A stretch of DNA of 45,697 bases from Streptomyces geranii (GTDB lineage: Bacteria > Actinomycetota > Actinomycetes > Streptomycetales > Streptomycetaceae), in NCBI RefSeq assembly GCF_002954775.1, contig NZ_PJME01000066.1, forward strand, positions 1 through 45,697, given 5' to 3'. Shown here piece by piece: positions 16,217-22,685 of the stretch. Within the stretch, counting starts at the first letter, position 1; every line of letters begins with the position of its first letter. Made by a program: the position numbers and the translations under genes. The notes beneath the pieces were generated by a model. It was not told the origin of the DNA. It was given only the letters and a program-made list of their open reading frames with translations, and did no database searches.

Positions 16217-17499
16217 GCACCAAGGGCATGAGCAGCAAGGGCGTGAACAGCAGGGGGAGGACCCGCGGCTCACGCGCGGCCATCACCGGGATCGGGGTGA
16301 TCGCCCCCAACGGTCTGCGGGCCGACTCCTACTGGAAGTCCGTCGGCGAGGGCCTCGTCGTCCTGGACACGATCTCCCGCGAGGGCTGCGACCATCTTCC
16401 GCTGCGGGTCGCGGGCGAGGTACGGGGCTTCGACGCGGCCGGTCTCATCGAGGAGCGGTTCCTCGTCCAGACCGACCGGTTCAGCCACTTCGCCATGGCC
16501 GCCGCCGCCCTCGCCCTCGACGACGCCGGCATCGGCCGGGGCGCGCCGGAGGAGCCGTTCGACATCGGCGTCGTCACCGCCGCCGGGTCGGGTGGCGGTG
16601 AGTTCGGGCAGCGCGAGCTGCAGAAGCTGTGGGGCCAGGGACCGCGGTACGTGGGCCCGTACCAGTCCATCGCCTGGTTCTACGCGGCCAGCACCGGCCA
16701 GATCTCCATCCGGGGCGGCTTCAAGGGCCCCTGCGGGGTGGTCGCGAGCGACGAGGCGGGCGGTCTGGACGCCGTCGCGCACGCCGCCCGGGCCGTCCGG
16801 CGGGGCACCGGCGCGGTGCTCGTCGGGGGAGCGGAGGCACCGCTCGCCCCGTACTCGATGGTCTGCCAGCTCGGCTACGCCGAACTCAGCACCGTCGAGG
16901 ACCCGTCCCGCGCCTACCGCCCCTTCACCGAGGCCGCCTGCGGCTTCGTACCCGCCGAGGGCGGCGCCATGCTCGTCGTCGAGGACGAGCACCGCGCCCG
17001 TGACCGGGGGGCGCCCGTCCGGGCCGTCGTCGCCGGACACGCCGCCACCTTCACCGGCGCCTCCCGCTGGGACCGGTCCCGGGAGGGGCTCGCGCAGGCC
17101 ATCAGGGGCGCTCTCGACGAGGCCGGATGCGCCCCCGAGGAGATCGACGTCGTGTTCGCCGACGCGATGGGCGTACCGGAGGCCGACCGCGCCGAGGCCG
17201 GGGCCATCGCCGACGCCCTCGGGGCGCACGGCTCCCGGGTCCCCGTCACGGCGCCCAAGACCGGCATCGGGCGGGCCTACTGCGGGGCGCCCGTGCTGGA
17301 CATCGCGGCGGCGGTGTTCGCCATGGAGCACCGGCTGATCCCGCCCACTCCCAACGTGTACGACATCTGCCACGACCTCGACCTGGTGATGTCCCGCGCT
17401 CGCCCCGCCGAGCCGCGCACGGCCCTGGTCCTCAGCCGGGGACTGATGGGTTCCAACGCGGCGCTGGTAGTGCGCCGCGAAGACGACTCCGCCCGGTAG
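16213..17499 (+). CDS. whiE-ORFIV: Chain length factor (KS-beta/CLF), whiE ORFIV-like
   Basis: A 428-residue KS-like partner that sets polyketide chain length. It lacks the active-site Cys: the aligned segment reads ASDEAGGLDA, placing Glu181 where most CLFs carry Gln (EQAGG) and KS-alpha carries Cys. Remaining KS fold landmarks are present (GRAYCGAPVLDIAAAVFAMEH near the C terminus). The first 19 residues are a repetitive extension (STKGM, SSKGV, NSRGR) before the usual RAAITGIGVIAPNG start, so ATG 16228 or GTG 16243 are possible alternative starts. It overlaps KS-alpha by 4 bp, typical of equimolar KS/CLF expression. WhiE-type CLFs direct long chains (about C24); the length here is inferred from context only. 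Confidence 0.95.
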   Translation: MSTKGMSSKGVNSRGRTRGSRAAITGIGVIAPNGLRADSYWKSVGEGLVVLDTISREGCDHLPLRVAGEVRGFDAAGLIEERFLVQTDRFSHFAMAAAALALDDAGIGRGAPEEPFDIGVVTAAGSGGGEFGQRELQKLWGQGPRYVGPYQSIAWFYAASTGQISIRGGFKGPCGVVASDEAGGLDAVAHAARAVRRGTGAVLVGGAEAPLAPYSMVCQLGYAELSTVEDPSRAYRPFTEAACGFVPAEGGAMLVVEDEHRARDRGAPVRAVVAGHAATFTGASRWDRSREGLAQAIRGALDEAGCAPEEIDVVFADAMGVPEADRAEAGAIADALGAHGSRVPVTAPKTGIGRAYCGAPVLDIAAAVFAMEHRLIPPTPNVYDICHDLDLVMSRARPAEPRTALVLSRGLMGSNAALVVRREDDSAR

Positions 17500-17527
17500 C
17501 ACCGGACGGGACGAAGGAGACACCCGC

Positions 17528-17788
17528 ATGATCACCACCGCAGTGACCTACGACGAGCTGGCCGACCTCATCAAGAGGGGCGCCGGAGTCAGCGTCGACC
17601 CCCGCGAACTGGAGCGCGCCTCGGACACCCCCTTCGGCATCCTCGGCCTCGACTCGCTGGGCATGCTCGGCATCGTCGGTGAGCTGGAGAACCAGTACGG
17701 GACCTCCCTGCCCCCCGACACCGAGCGGTGCAGGACGCCCCAGGAGTTCCTCGACCTCGTCAACAGCACCCTGAAGGCTGGAGCCTGA
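17528..17788 (+). CDS. whiE-ORFV: Acyl carrier protein, whiE ORFV-like
   Basis: An 86-residue ACP of a type II PKS. Ser43 in GLDSLGML is the 4'-phosphopantetheine attachment site; the helix II/III acidic surface (ELENQYGTSLPPD) is typical. It carries malonyl and growing poly-beta-keto chains between the KS/CLF and the cyclases. A ribosome site (GAAGGAG) lies just upstream of the ATG and there is a 28-bp gap from the CLF gene. The order KS-CLF-ACP is the canonical minimal PKS, and length is standard. Confidence 0.95.
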   Translation: MITTAVTYDELADLIKRGAGVSVDPRELERASDTPFGILGLDSLGMLGIVGELENQYGTSLPPDTERCRTPQEFLDLVNSTLKAGA

Positions 17789-17790
17789 CC

Positions 17791-18267
17791 GTGTCCGGAC
17801 ACACCGAGAACAGCATCACCGTCGACGCCCCGCTCGACCTGGTCTGGGACATGACCAACGACATCGAGAACTGGCCGAACCTCTTCACCGAGTACGCCTC
17901 CCTCGAAGTGCTCTCCCGGGAGGGCGACACGACGACCTTCCGGCTGACCATGTTCCCGGACGACAACGGCAAGGTCTGGAGCTGGGTCTCGGAACGCACC
18001 GTGGACCGCGCCGCCCGCACCGTCCGGGCCCGCCGCGTCGAGACCGGCCCCTTCGCCCACATGAACATCCGGTGGGAGTACACGGAGCTGCCCGGCGGCG
18101 TCCAGATGCGCTGGACACAGGACTTCGCGATGAAGCCCGAGGCCCCGGTCGACGACGACTGGATGACGGACAACATCAACCGCAACTCCCGTACGCAGCT
18201 GGCGCTCATCCGGGACAAGATCGAGCGGGCCGCCCGCGACCGCCAGAACGCGCCCCTGCCCCGCTGA
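17791..18267 (+). CDS. whiE-ORFVI: Aromatase/cyclase (START-fold), whiE ORFVI-like
   Basis: A 158-residue single-domain polyketide cyclase/aromatase of the TcmN N-domain / WhiE-ORFVI type (START/Bet v1 fold). The GTG at 17791 (VSGHTENSITVDAPLDLVWDMTND) lies 2 bp after the ACP stop, with GGAG inside the ACP end serving as ribosome site. The DAPLDLVWDMTNDIENWPNLF opening is characteristic of this family. It should bind the linear polyketide from the ACP, close the first ring(s) and dehydrate it to an aromatic product. Its place between ACP and TcmI-type cyclase matches the spore-pigment order. Confidence 0.93.
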   Translation: MSGHTENSITVDAPLDLVWDMTNDIENWPNLFTEYASLEVLSREGDTTTFRLTMFPDDNGKVWSWVSERTVDRAARTVRARRVETGPFAHMNIRWEYTELPGGVQMRWTQDFAMKPEAPVDDDWMTDNINRNSRTQLALIRDKIERAARDRQNAPLPR

Positions 18268-18295
18268 CCCCCTCGGCCAGAAAGGACGACACCCG

Positions 18296-18628
18296 ATGCA
18301 CCACGCCCTGATCGTCGCCCGCATGGCACCCGGCTCCGCGCCGGCCATCGCCGACCTGTTCGCCGGCTCCGACAGCGGTGAACTCCCGCACCTGGTCGGG
18401 GTCACCCGCCGCAGCCTCTTCCAGTACGGCGACGTGTACCTGCACTTCATCGAGGCCGACCAGGACCCGGCGCCGGCCATCGCGAAGGTGGCCGGGCACC
18501 CCGAGTTCCGGGGCATCAGCGACAAGCTGTCGGCGTACGTCTCCGCGTACGACCCGCAGACCTGGCGCGGCCCCAAGGACGCCATGGCGCACTGCTTCTA
18601 CCAGTGGGAGCGCGACGCCCGCTCCTGA
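18296..18628 (+). CDS. whiE-ORFVII: TcmI-family polyketide cyclase, whiE ORFVII-like
   Basis: A 110-residue ferredoxin-fold cyclase of the TcmI family, which closes later rings of aromatic polyketides. Visible landmarks: MHHALIVARMAPGSAPAIADLF at the N terminus, GVTRRSLFQYGDVYLHFIE in the centre, and the C-terminal AMAHCFYQWE. Length equals that of TcmI (about 109). An AAAGGA ribosome site precedes the ATG; the gap from the aromatase is 28 bp. It is the last gene of the plus-strand pigment operon and is followed immediately by a very strong bidirectional hairpin. Confidence 0.94.
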   Translation: MHHALIVARMAPGSAPAIADLFAGSDSGELPHLVGVTRRSLFQYGDVYLHFIEADQDPAPAIAKVAGHPEFRGISDKLSAYVSAYDPQTWRGPKDAMAHCFYQWERDARS

Positions 18629-18633
18629 GCGAC

Positions 18634-18686
18634 ACAAACCCCGAGGCCGGTACCGCGACATTCGCGGTACCGGCCTCGGGGTTTGT
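18634..18686. terminator. Bidirectional terminator, 25-bp perfect stem
   Basis: Bases 18634-18658 are the exact reverse complement of 18662-18686, with a 3-nt loop (CAT). The outer ends carry AAA/TTT on both sides, so it can work in both directions. It lies between the convergent TcmI-type cyclase and O-methyltransferase genes. Confidence 0.95.
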
Positions 18687-18702
18687 ACCGGAGGGGGGCT
18701 GA

Positions 18703-19758
18703 TCAGCCGGGGATCGTGCACTCGAAGGCGTGCAGATACGCGTTGACCGGGCGGATCTCACCGATGACGAGGCCCGCGTCCGTCAGCCGGTCGACCATGC
18801 TCTGCCGGGTGTGCTTGGCACCGCCGACGTTGAGGAGCAGCAGCAGGTCCATGGCCGTCGTGAACTTCATCGACGGGGTGTCGTCCACGAGGTTCTCGAT
18901 CACGACGACCCGCGCACCGGGCCGCGCCGCCCTGCGGACGTTGGCGAGCGCCCTGCGGGTGCTGTCGTCGTCCCACTCCAGGATGTTCTTGATGATGTAG
19001 ACGTCCGCCTGTACGGGGATGTCCTCCCGGCAGTCCCCGGGCACGATGCTCACGCGAGCGGCGAGCGAACCGCCCTCGCGCAGCCGAGGATCGGCGTTGC
19101 CGACGACCCCGGGCAGGTCGAGCAGCGTGCCGTGCATCCCGGGGTGCTTCTCCAGCAGGCTGGCCACGACCTGGCCCTGACCGCCGCCGATGTCGGCGAC
19201 CGAGGACACCCCGGTCAGGTCGAGCAGGTTGGCGACGTCCCGTGCGGACTGCTCGCTGGACGTCGTCATCGCCCGGTTGAACACGTACGCCGACTCGGGG
19301 GCCTCCTCGTTGAGGTACGAGAAGAACTCCCGGTCGTACATGTCCTCGAAGACGTTCCGGCCGGTGCGCACGGCCTCGTCGAGCTGCGGCCAGACGTTCC
19401 ACGTCCACGGCTCGGTGCACCACAGGGCGATGTAGCGCAGGCTGTGCGGGTCGTCCTCGCGCAGCAGGCGGGACATCTCGGTGTGGACGAAGGTGCCGTC
19501 GGGGCGCTCCTCGAAGACGCCCTGGCAGGACAGCGCGCGCAGCAGCCGGCGCAGGGTCTTCGGCTGGGTCTTCACCGCCGCCGCGAGGTCCTCGACGGTG
19601 GCGGGCGTGTCGCCGAGGGCGTCCGCGAGGCCCAGCCGGGCGGCGGCGCGGACGGCGGCGGCGCAGGCCGCGCCGAACACGAGTTCACGCAGCCGCATGG
19701 GCGGCGGGGGAGCAGGGGAAGCCAGCGGAGCCGGGGGAGCCGGATCGACGGTTGTCAT
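18703..19758 (-). CDS. SAM-dependent O-methyltransferase (plant-type family 2)
   Basis: A 351-residue class I methyltransferase of the O-methyltransferase_2 family that acts on aromatic polyketides (TcmN/TcmO, DnrK relatives). The N-terminal helical dimerisation domain (about 20-110, GAACAAAVRAAARLGLADAL) is followed by a Rossmann core with motif I VADIGGGQGQ near residue 185, then DLPGV, PGDC and a conserved IIKNILEWDD segment. The start is MTTVDPAPP at 19758; a Pro/Ala-rich N terminus precedes the domain. It is convergent to the pigment operon across the large terminator, so it is a plausible tailoring enzyme of the pigment, although it is not one of the eight core whiE genes as I know them. 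Confidence 0.9.
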   Translation of the reverse strand: MTTVDPAPPAPLASPAPPPPMRLRELVFGAACAAAVRAAARLGLADALGDTPATVEDLAAAVKTQPKTLRRLLRALSCQGVFEERPDGTFVHTEMSRLLREDDPHSLRYIALWCTEPWTWNVWPQLDEAVRTGRNVFEDMYDREFFSYLNEEAPESAYVFNRAMTTSSEQSARDVANLLDLTGVSSVADIGGGQGQVVASLLEKHPGMHGTLLDLPGVVGNADPRLREGGSLAARVSIVPGDCREDIPVQADVYIIKNILEWDDDSTRRALANVRRAARPGARVVVIENLVDDTPSMKFTTAMDLLLLLNVGGAKHTRQSMVDRLTDAGLVIGEIRPVNAYLHAFECTIPG

Positions 19759-19816
19759 GTGTTGCCTCGCCTTCGTCGTTGTGCCGTGCAGGGGTTCGGG
19801 GGAGCGGGCGGACCGG

Positions 19817-20896
19817 TCAGCACAGTCCGGCGGGTGCGGAGACGCCGCAGGTGTTGTCGCGGAAGGTGTTGTTCCGGCCGGGGTCATGGTCGGCGAGATC
19901 CGCCGCGCCGTTGCGCAGGACAACGTTGTCGCGGATCTCGTTGTTCTCGTTCGAGGCGCCCACGAAGCTCTTGAACAGCACGATGCCGCCCGACAGCGGG
20001 GAGTCGCCCACGTTGTCCTCGACCCGGTTCTTCGTCACCAGCGTCTTCTCGGTGCCGGTGAGGACGATGCCCGAGCCCTGGAGGAAGGGCAGCCGGGGGG
20101 TCTTCGGACACAGCTTGTTGTTGGCGTGGATGTGGTTGCGGCGCACGGTCATCGCCCCGGCGCGCGGGGTGCCCTCGTCGCCGACGACGAACACGGCCGC
20201 GCAGTTCCCGGTCGCCTCGTTCCGCTCGACGGTCAGGTTCCGCAGCCGCCGCACCGTGACGCCGATCCGGTTGCCGGTCAGCCGGTTGTTGCTGACGACG
20301 GTGCCCTTGGAGTCCTGGGCGCCGTCCTCGCGGTCGATGGTGTTGGCGACGAAGAGCCCGGCGTCGCCGTTGTCCCTGGCGACGTTACGGCTGAACACAC
20401 CGCGTACGGACCTCTCCTGGGCGAGGCCCCACTGGCCGTTCTGCTCGGCGGTCACGTTCTGCACCTTCAGCTGGTCGGTCCAGGTCGCCCACAGACCGTT
20501 CTTGGCGAAGCCCCGGATCGTCAGCGAGCGCAGGGTGATCCGCTTGACGGGGCTGTCCTTGGTGCCGATGACACAGATGCCGTTTCCGGCTGTGGCACAG
20601 GCGTTGTCGGCGGCGGCCGGGCCGGGCACCAGGACGGCGGGTCCGGCGACTGAGCCCCGCAGGGTCAGGTTCGACACGGTGATGCGGACGCTCTCCCGGT
20701 AGGTGCCGGGGGAGAGGACGACCGTGTCCCCCGGCCGGGCGGCGTCCACCGCCTTCTGGATCGACTCGCCGGGCTGTACCCGGTGTATTCGGAGTGCCTT
20801 CGGCGCCGTACGGGAATCCGCCGGCGCCGCGGCGCCCAGCCCCGAAACCACGACTGCCGCGACGCACACGAGGTGGGTGATCTGTCGTCTGGTCAT
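19817..20896 (-). CDS. Secreted right-handed beta-helix (NosD/pectate-lyase-like) protein
   Basis: A 359-residue predicted secreted protein. The signal peptide (MTRRQITHLVCVAAVVVSGL... with exit near residue 27) is followed by SIQKAVDAARPGDTVVLSPGTYRESV, the standard entry to periplasmic-copper-binding NosD/parallel beta-helix domains. About ten Asn/Asp-rich coils then repeat (for example NVTAEQNGQWGL, NNRLTGNRIGV, RNHIHANNKL). Such proteins bind or cleave polysaccharide; no catalytic set is evident. Two Cys pairs near the middle and C terminus (CATAGNGICV; CGVSAPAGLC) may form disulphides. No good ribosome site precedes the ATG. It lies downstream of the sortase gene on the same strand, 76 bp apart. 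Confidence 0.85.
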   Translation of the reverse strand: MTRRQITHLVCVAAVVVSGLGAAAPADSRTAPKALRIHRVQPGESIQKAVDAARPGDTVVLSPGTYRESVRITVSNLTLRGSVAGPAVLVPGPAAADNACATAGNGICVIGTKDSPVKRITLRSLTIRGFAKNGLWATWTDQLKVQNVTAEQNGQWGLAQERSVRGVFSRNVARDNGDAGLFVANTIDREDGAQDSKGTVVSNNRLTGNRIGVTVRRLRNLTVERNEATGNCAAVFVVGDEGTPRAGAMTVRRNHIHANNKLCPKTPRLPFLQGSGIVLTGTEKTLVTKNRVEDNVGDSPLSGGIVLFKSFVGASNENNEIRDNVVLRNGAADLADHDPGRNNTFRDNTCGVSAPAGLC

Positions 20897-20972
20897 ATGC
20901 CGAAGCTAGGAGCGGGTGTTCCGGCCCGCCACCGCTGATCACCCAGGTGGGCCCCCGCCCGGCCCCGGGGGG

Positions 20973-21662
20973 TCAGACGAGATGGGCGAAGACGACCAGG
21001 TTCTCGGTGTAGTCCCTGGCCTTGTGGTCGTAGTCGCCGGCGCAGGTGATCAGCCGGACCTGGGCCCGCGGGGTGTCGGCGTAGACCCGCCGGTCCGGGA
21101 AGTCGTCCTTCTCGAACGTCTCGGCGCTGTCGACGAGGAAGACGGCCCTGCTCCCGTCGGACCGCTCGACGGCGAACCGGTCGCCCCTCTCCAACTCGCT
21201 CAGCTCGGCGAACACCGCAGGAGAGGTCGCCGTGTCGACATGCCCGGCGATGATCGCGGTGCCCGTCTCACCGGGGGACACCCCGTCGGCCTGCCAGCCC
21301 ACCAGGTTGATGTCGTCGGCGGGCGGGGGTTCGAGCTGTCCCTTGCCGTTGATGGCCAGGCCGACGAAGGGGGCGTTCACGCCGATGGCCGGGATGAACA
21401 GCCGCAGCGGCCTGGCGCGCGGCAGATGCTTCCCGACGGGCCGTGGCGCGGCCGAGGCCTTCGGTGCGGCAGAGGCGGACGCGGTGGGTGCGTGCGCGGC
21501 GGCGCGGGGTGCGCGGGCGTCGTCGGACGGCTCGTCGTCGCCGGAGAAGGCGATGACCGCCGGGATCAGCAGAACGACCGACCACGCGGTCAGACGTACG
21601 AGAAGGCGCCGCTTCGACGGCACCGACGGGGACTCGACGGAGGAGGGCAACCGGGTTGCCAT
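20973..21662 (-). CDS. Class F sortase
   Basis: A 229-residue sortase-fold transpeptidase, start MATRLPSSVE at 21662. A single transmembrane helix (about 20-39) anchors it, followed by an Ala/Pro-rich linker (about 45-80) and the beta-barrel. The catalytic triad is readable: His141 in IAGHVDT, Cys207 in LITCAGDY and Arg216 in ARDYTENLVVFA. Class F sortases of actinobacteria have few characterised substrates. Its same-strand upstream neighbour, 119 bp away, is a small secreted protein with a C-terminal hydrophobic anchor and RRR tail, a likely substrate despite lacking LPXTG. Confidence 0.93.
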   Translation of the reverse strand: MATRLPSSVESPSVPSKRRLLVRLTAWSVVLLIPAVIAFSGDDEPSDDARAPRAAAHAPTASASAAPKASAAPRPVGKHLPRARPLRLFIPAIGVNAPFVGLAINGKGQLEPPPADDINLVGWQADGVSPGETGTAIIAGHVDTATSPAVFAELSELERGDRFAVERSDGSRAVFLVDSAETFEKDDFPDRRVYADTPRAQVRLITCAGDYDHKARDYTENLVVFAHLV

Positions 21663-21781
21663 CGGGAACCACCTAACTGGAACACGGGCTGTGCGGGGGA
21701 GGGCCGAACCGGCCGGGCCGCCGCAGTGCGCACAGGCGGATGTGCGCACGCGACGGCCCCGGCTGCTATGACAGGCATCGG

Positions 21782-22282
21782 TTACGACACCCCGTCGGCC
21801 GCGTTCCTGCGGCGCATCGCGAAGGCACCCGCGCCGACGACCGCCAGGGCCGCCAGCCCGCCGGCCGTGACACCCGGGTTCGCGAGGGCGCCGCCACCGG
21901 TGTGCATGCCACCGCTGGGCTTCTCGTGCTTGGAGCCCCAGTCGCCCTTGCCGCTGCCCTCTTCCTTCGCGCTGGAGTCCCAGTCGCCGGAGCCCTTGGC
22001 GGCCGAGTCCTCCTTGCCGGCCTCCCAGTCCTTCTTGGTGTCGTCCGCCGCGGCGGTGTCGCCCTTGCTCCAGTCGTCCGCGTTCACCGAGGTGAGCGCG
22101 CCGCCGCCGGTGTGCATTCCACCGTTCGGCTTGTCGTGCTTGCCGTCCTTGTCGTGCTCCTTGCTGTAGGAAGAGTCACCGTGGTCCCAGTCGCCGCCGT
22201 CGGCGGCGAAGGCGCCGGGGGCTGCGATCGCGAGAGCGGCCGTGGCCGTCGCGGTAGCGAGGAGCAAGCGGGCAGAGCGCAT
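21782..22282 (-). CDS. Small secreted, membrane-anchored protein with duplicated GGMHTGGGAL motif
   Basis: A 166-residue unfamiliar protein; a GGAAGGAC ribosome site precedes the ATG. Features in order: signal peptide (1-26, ending APGAFA), highly charged low-complexity body rich in Asp, Lys, Gly and Trp (DWD, DWSKGD, DWEAGK, DWDS, DWGS), and two near-identical motifs KPNGGMHTGGGAL (51-63) and KPSGGMHTGGGAL (121-133). A hydrophobic helix follows (about 136-155), then RRRN and a short tail. That C-terminal layout (motif, helix, positive tail) is a cell-wall sorting signal in form, but no LPXTG or LAXTG is present. It sits directly upstream of a class F sortase. I infer it is a sortase substrate whose recognition motif may be the HTGGG segment; no function can be named. 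Confidence 0.8.
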   Translation of the reverse strand: MRSARLLLATATATAALAIAAPGAFAADGGDWDHGDSSYSKEHDKDGKHDKPNGGMHTGGGALTSVNADDWSKGDTAAADDTKKDWEAGKEDSAAKGSGDWDSSAKEEGSGKGDWGSKHEKPSGGMHTGGGALANPGVTAGGLAALAVVGAGAFAMRRRNAADGVS

Positions 22283-22310
22283 GGTCTAGTCCTTCCGCCG
22301 CGGCCAGGAC

Positions 22311-22327
22311 GCTGACGTGATGTCAGC
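22311..22327 (-). promoter_or_regulatory. Inverted repeat upstream of the GGMHTGGG protein gene
   Basis: GCTGAC and GTCAGC (22311-22316, 22322-22327) form a 6-bp inverted repeat with a 5-bp spacer, 29 bp before the start codon. It may be an operator or an RNA hairpin in the leader. Confidence 0.3.
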
Positions 22328-22552
22328 CGATGGAACCCGACCCCGACGTGATCCACCGTCAGCCAGTCCCGCCCGACGCACCACTCGAGCCACCCACCCG
22401 ACTGACCCGCACGGCGGCACCCGACCCACCGTCAGACCCCGCCAGCGGAGCGGATGACACACCGCTGACCAGGCATTTGATCGTCTGATCAGCAGTCACT
22501 TCCCGCCCGGGCCAGCCCCCGTACGCACAACCCGATCGGCGGCGCCACGAAT

Positions 22553-22602
22553 GCGCCCCTGGGGTGGGAGGGGCCGCAGGCGCCCTCCCACCCCAGGGGC
22601 GC
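22553..22602 (-). terminator. Strong hairpin terminator after the ABC exporter
   Basis: A 20-bp perfect stem (22553-22572 with 22583-22602) and a loop that itself contains GCC/GGC. It lies about 85 bp beyond the stop of the minus-strand ABC permease. The rest of the 403-bp gap 22283-22685 shows no plausible gene. Confidence 0.85.
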
Positions 22603-22622
22603 GGGGAACTGCGCGCCCAGCC
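22595..22622 (+). repeat. 28-bp dispersed hairpin repeat, copy 1
   Basis: This element contains GGGCGCG and CGCGCCC around GGGAACTG and forms a 7-bp hairpin. It matches 27 of 28 positions with the reverse complement of 30138-30165. I recall similar sequences as abundant intergenic repeats in Streptomyces. Confidence 0.75.
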
Positions 22623-22685
22623 ACGACGAACCCGCACGGGCAACACAACCCGAGCCGCCCCCTCCGGGTACCGCCGCACGCCTGC

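Noticed and set aside
22283..22685. A small gene in the 403-bp gap between the exporter and the sortase locus
   Set aside because: No frame had coding character; the gap is explained by a terminator, the dispersed repeat and the promoter with an inverted repeat.
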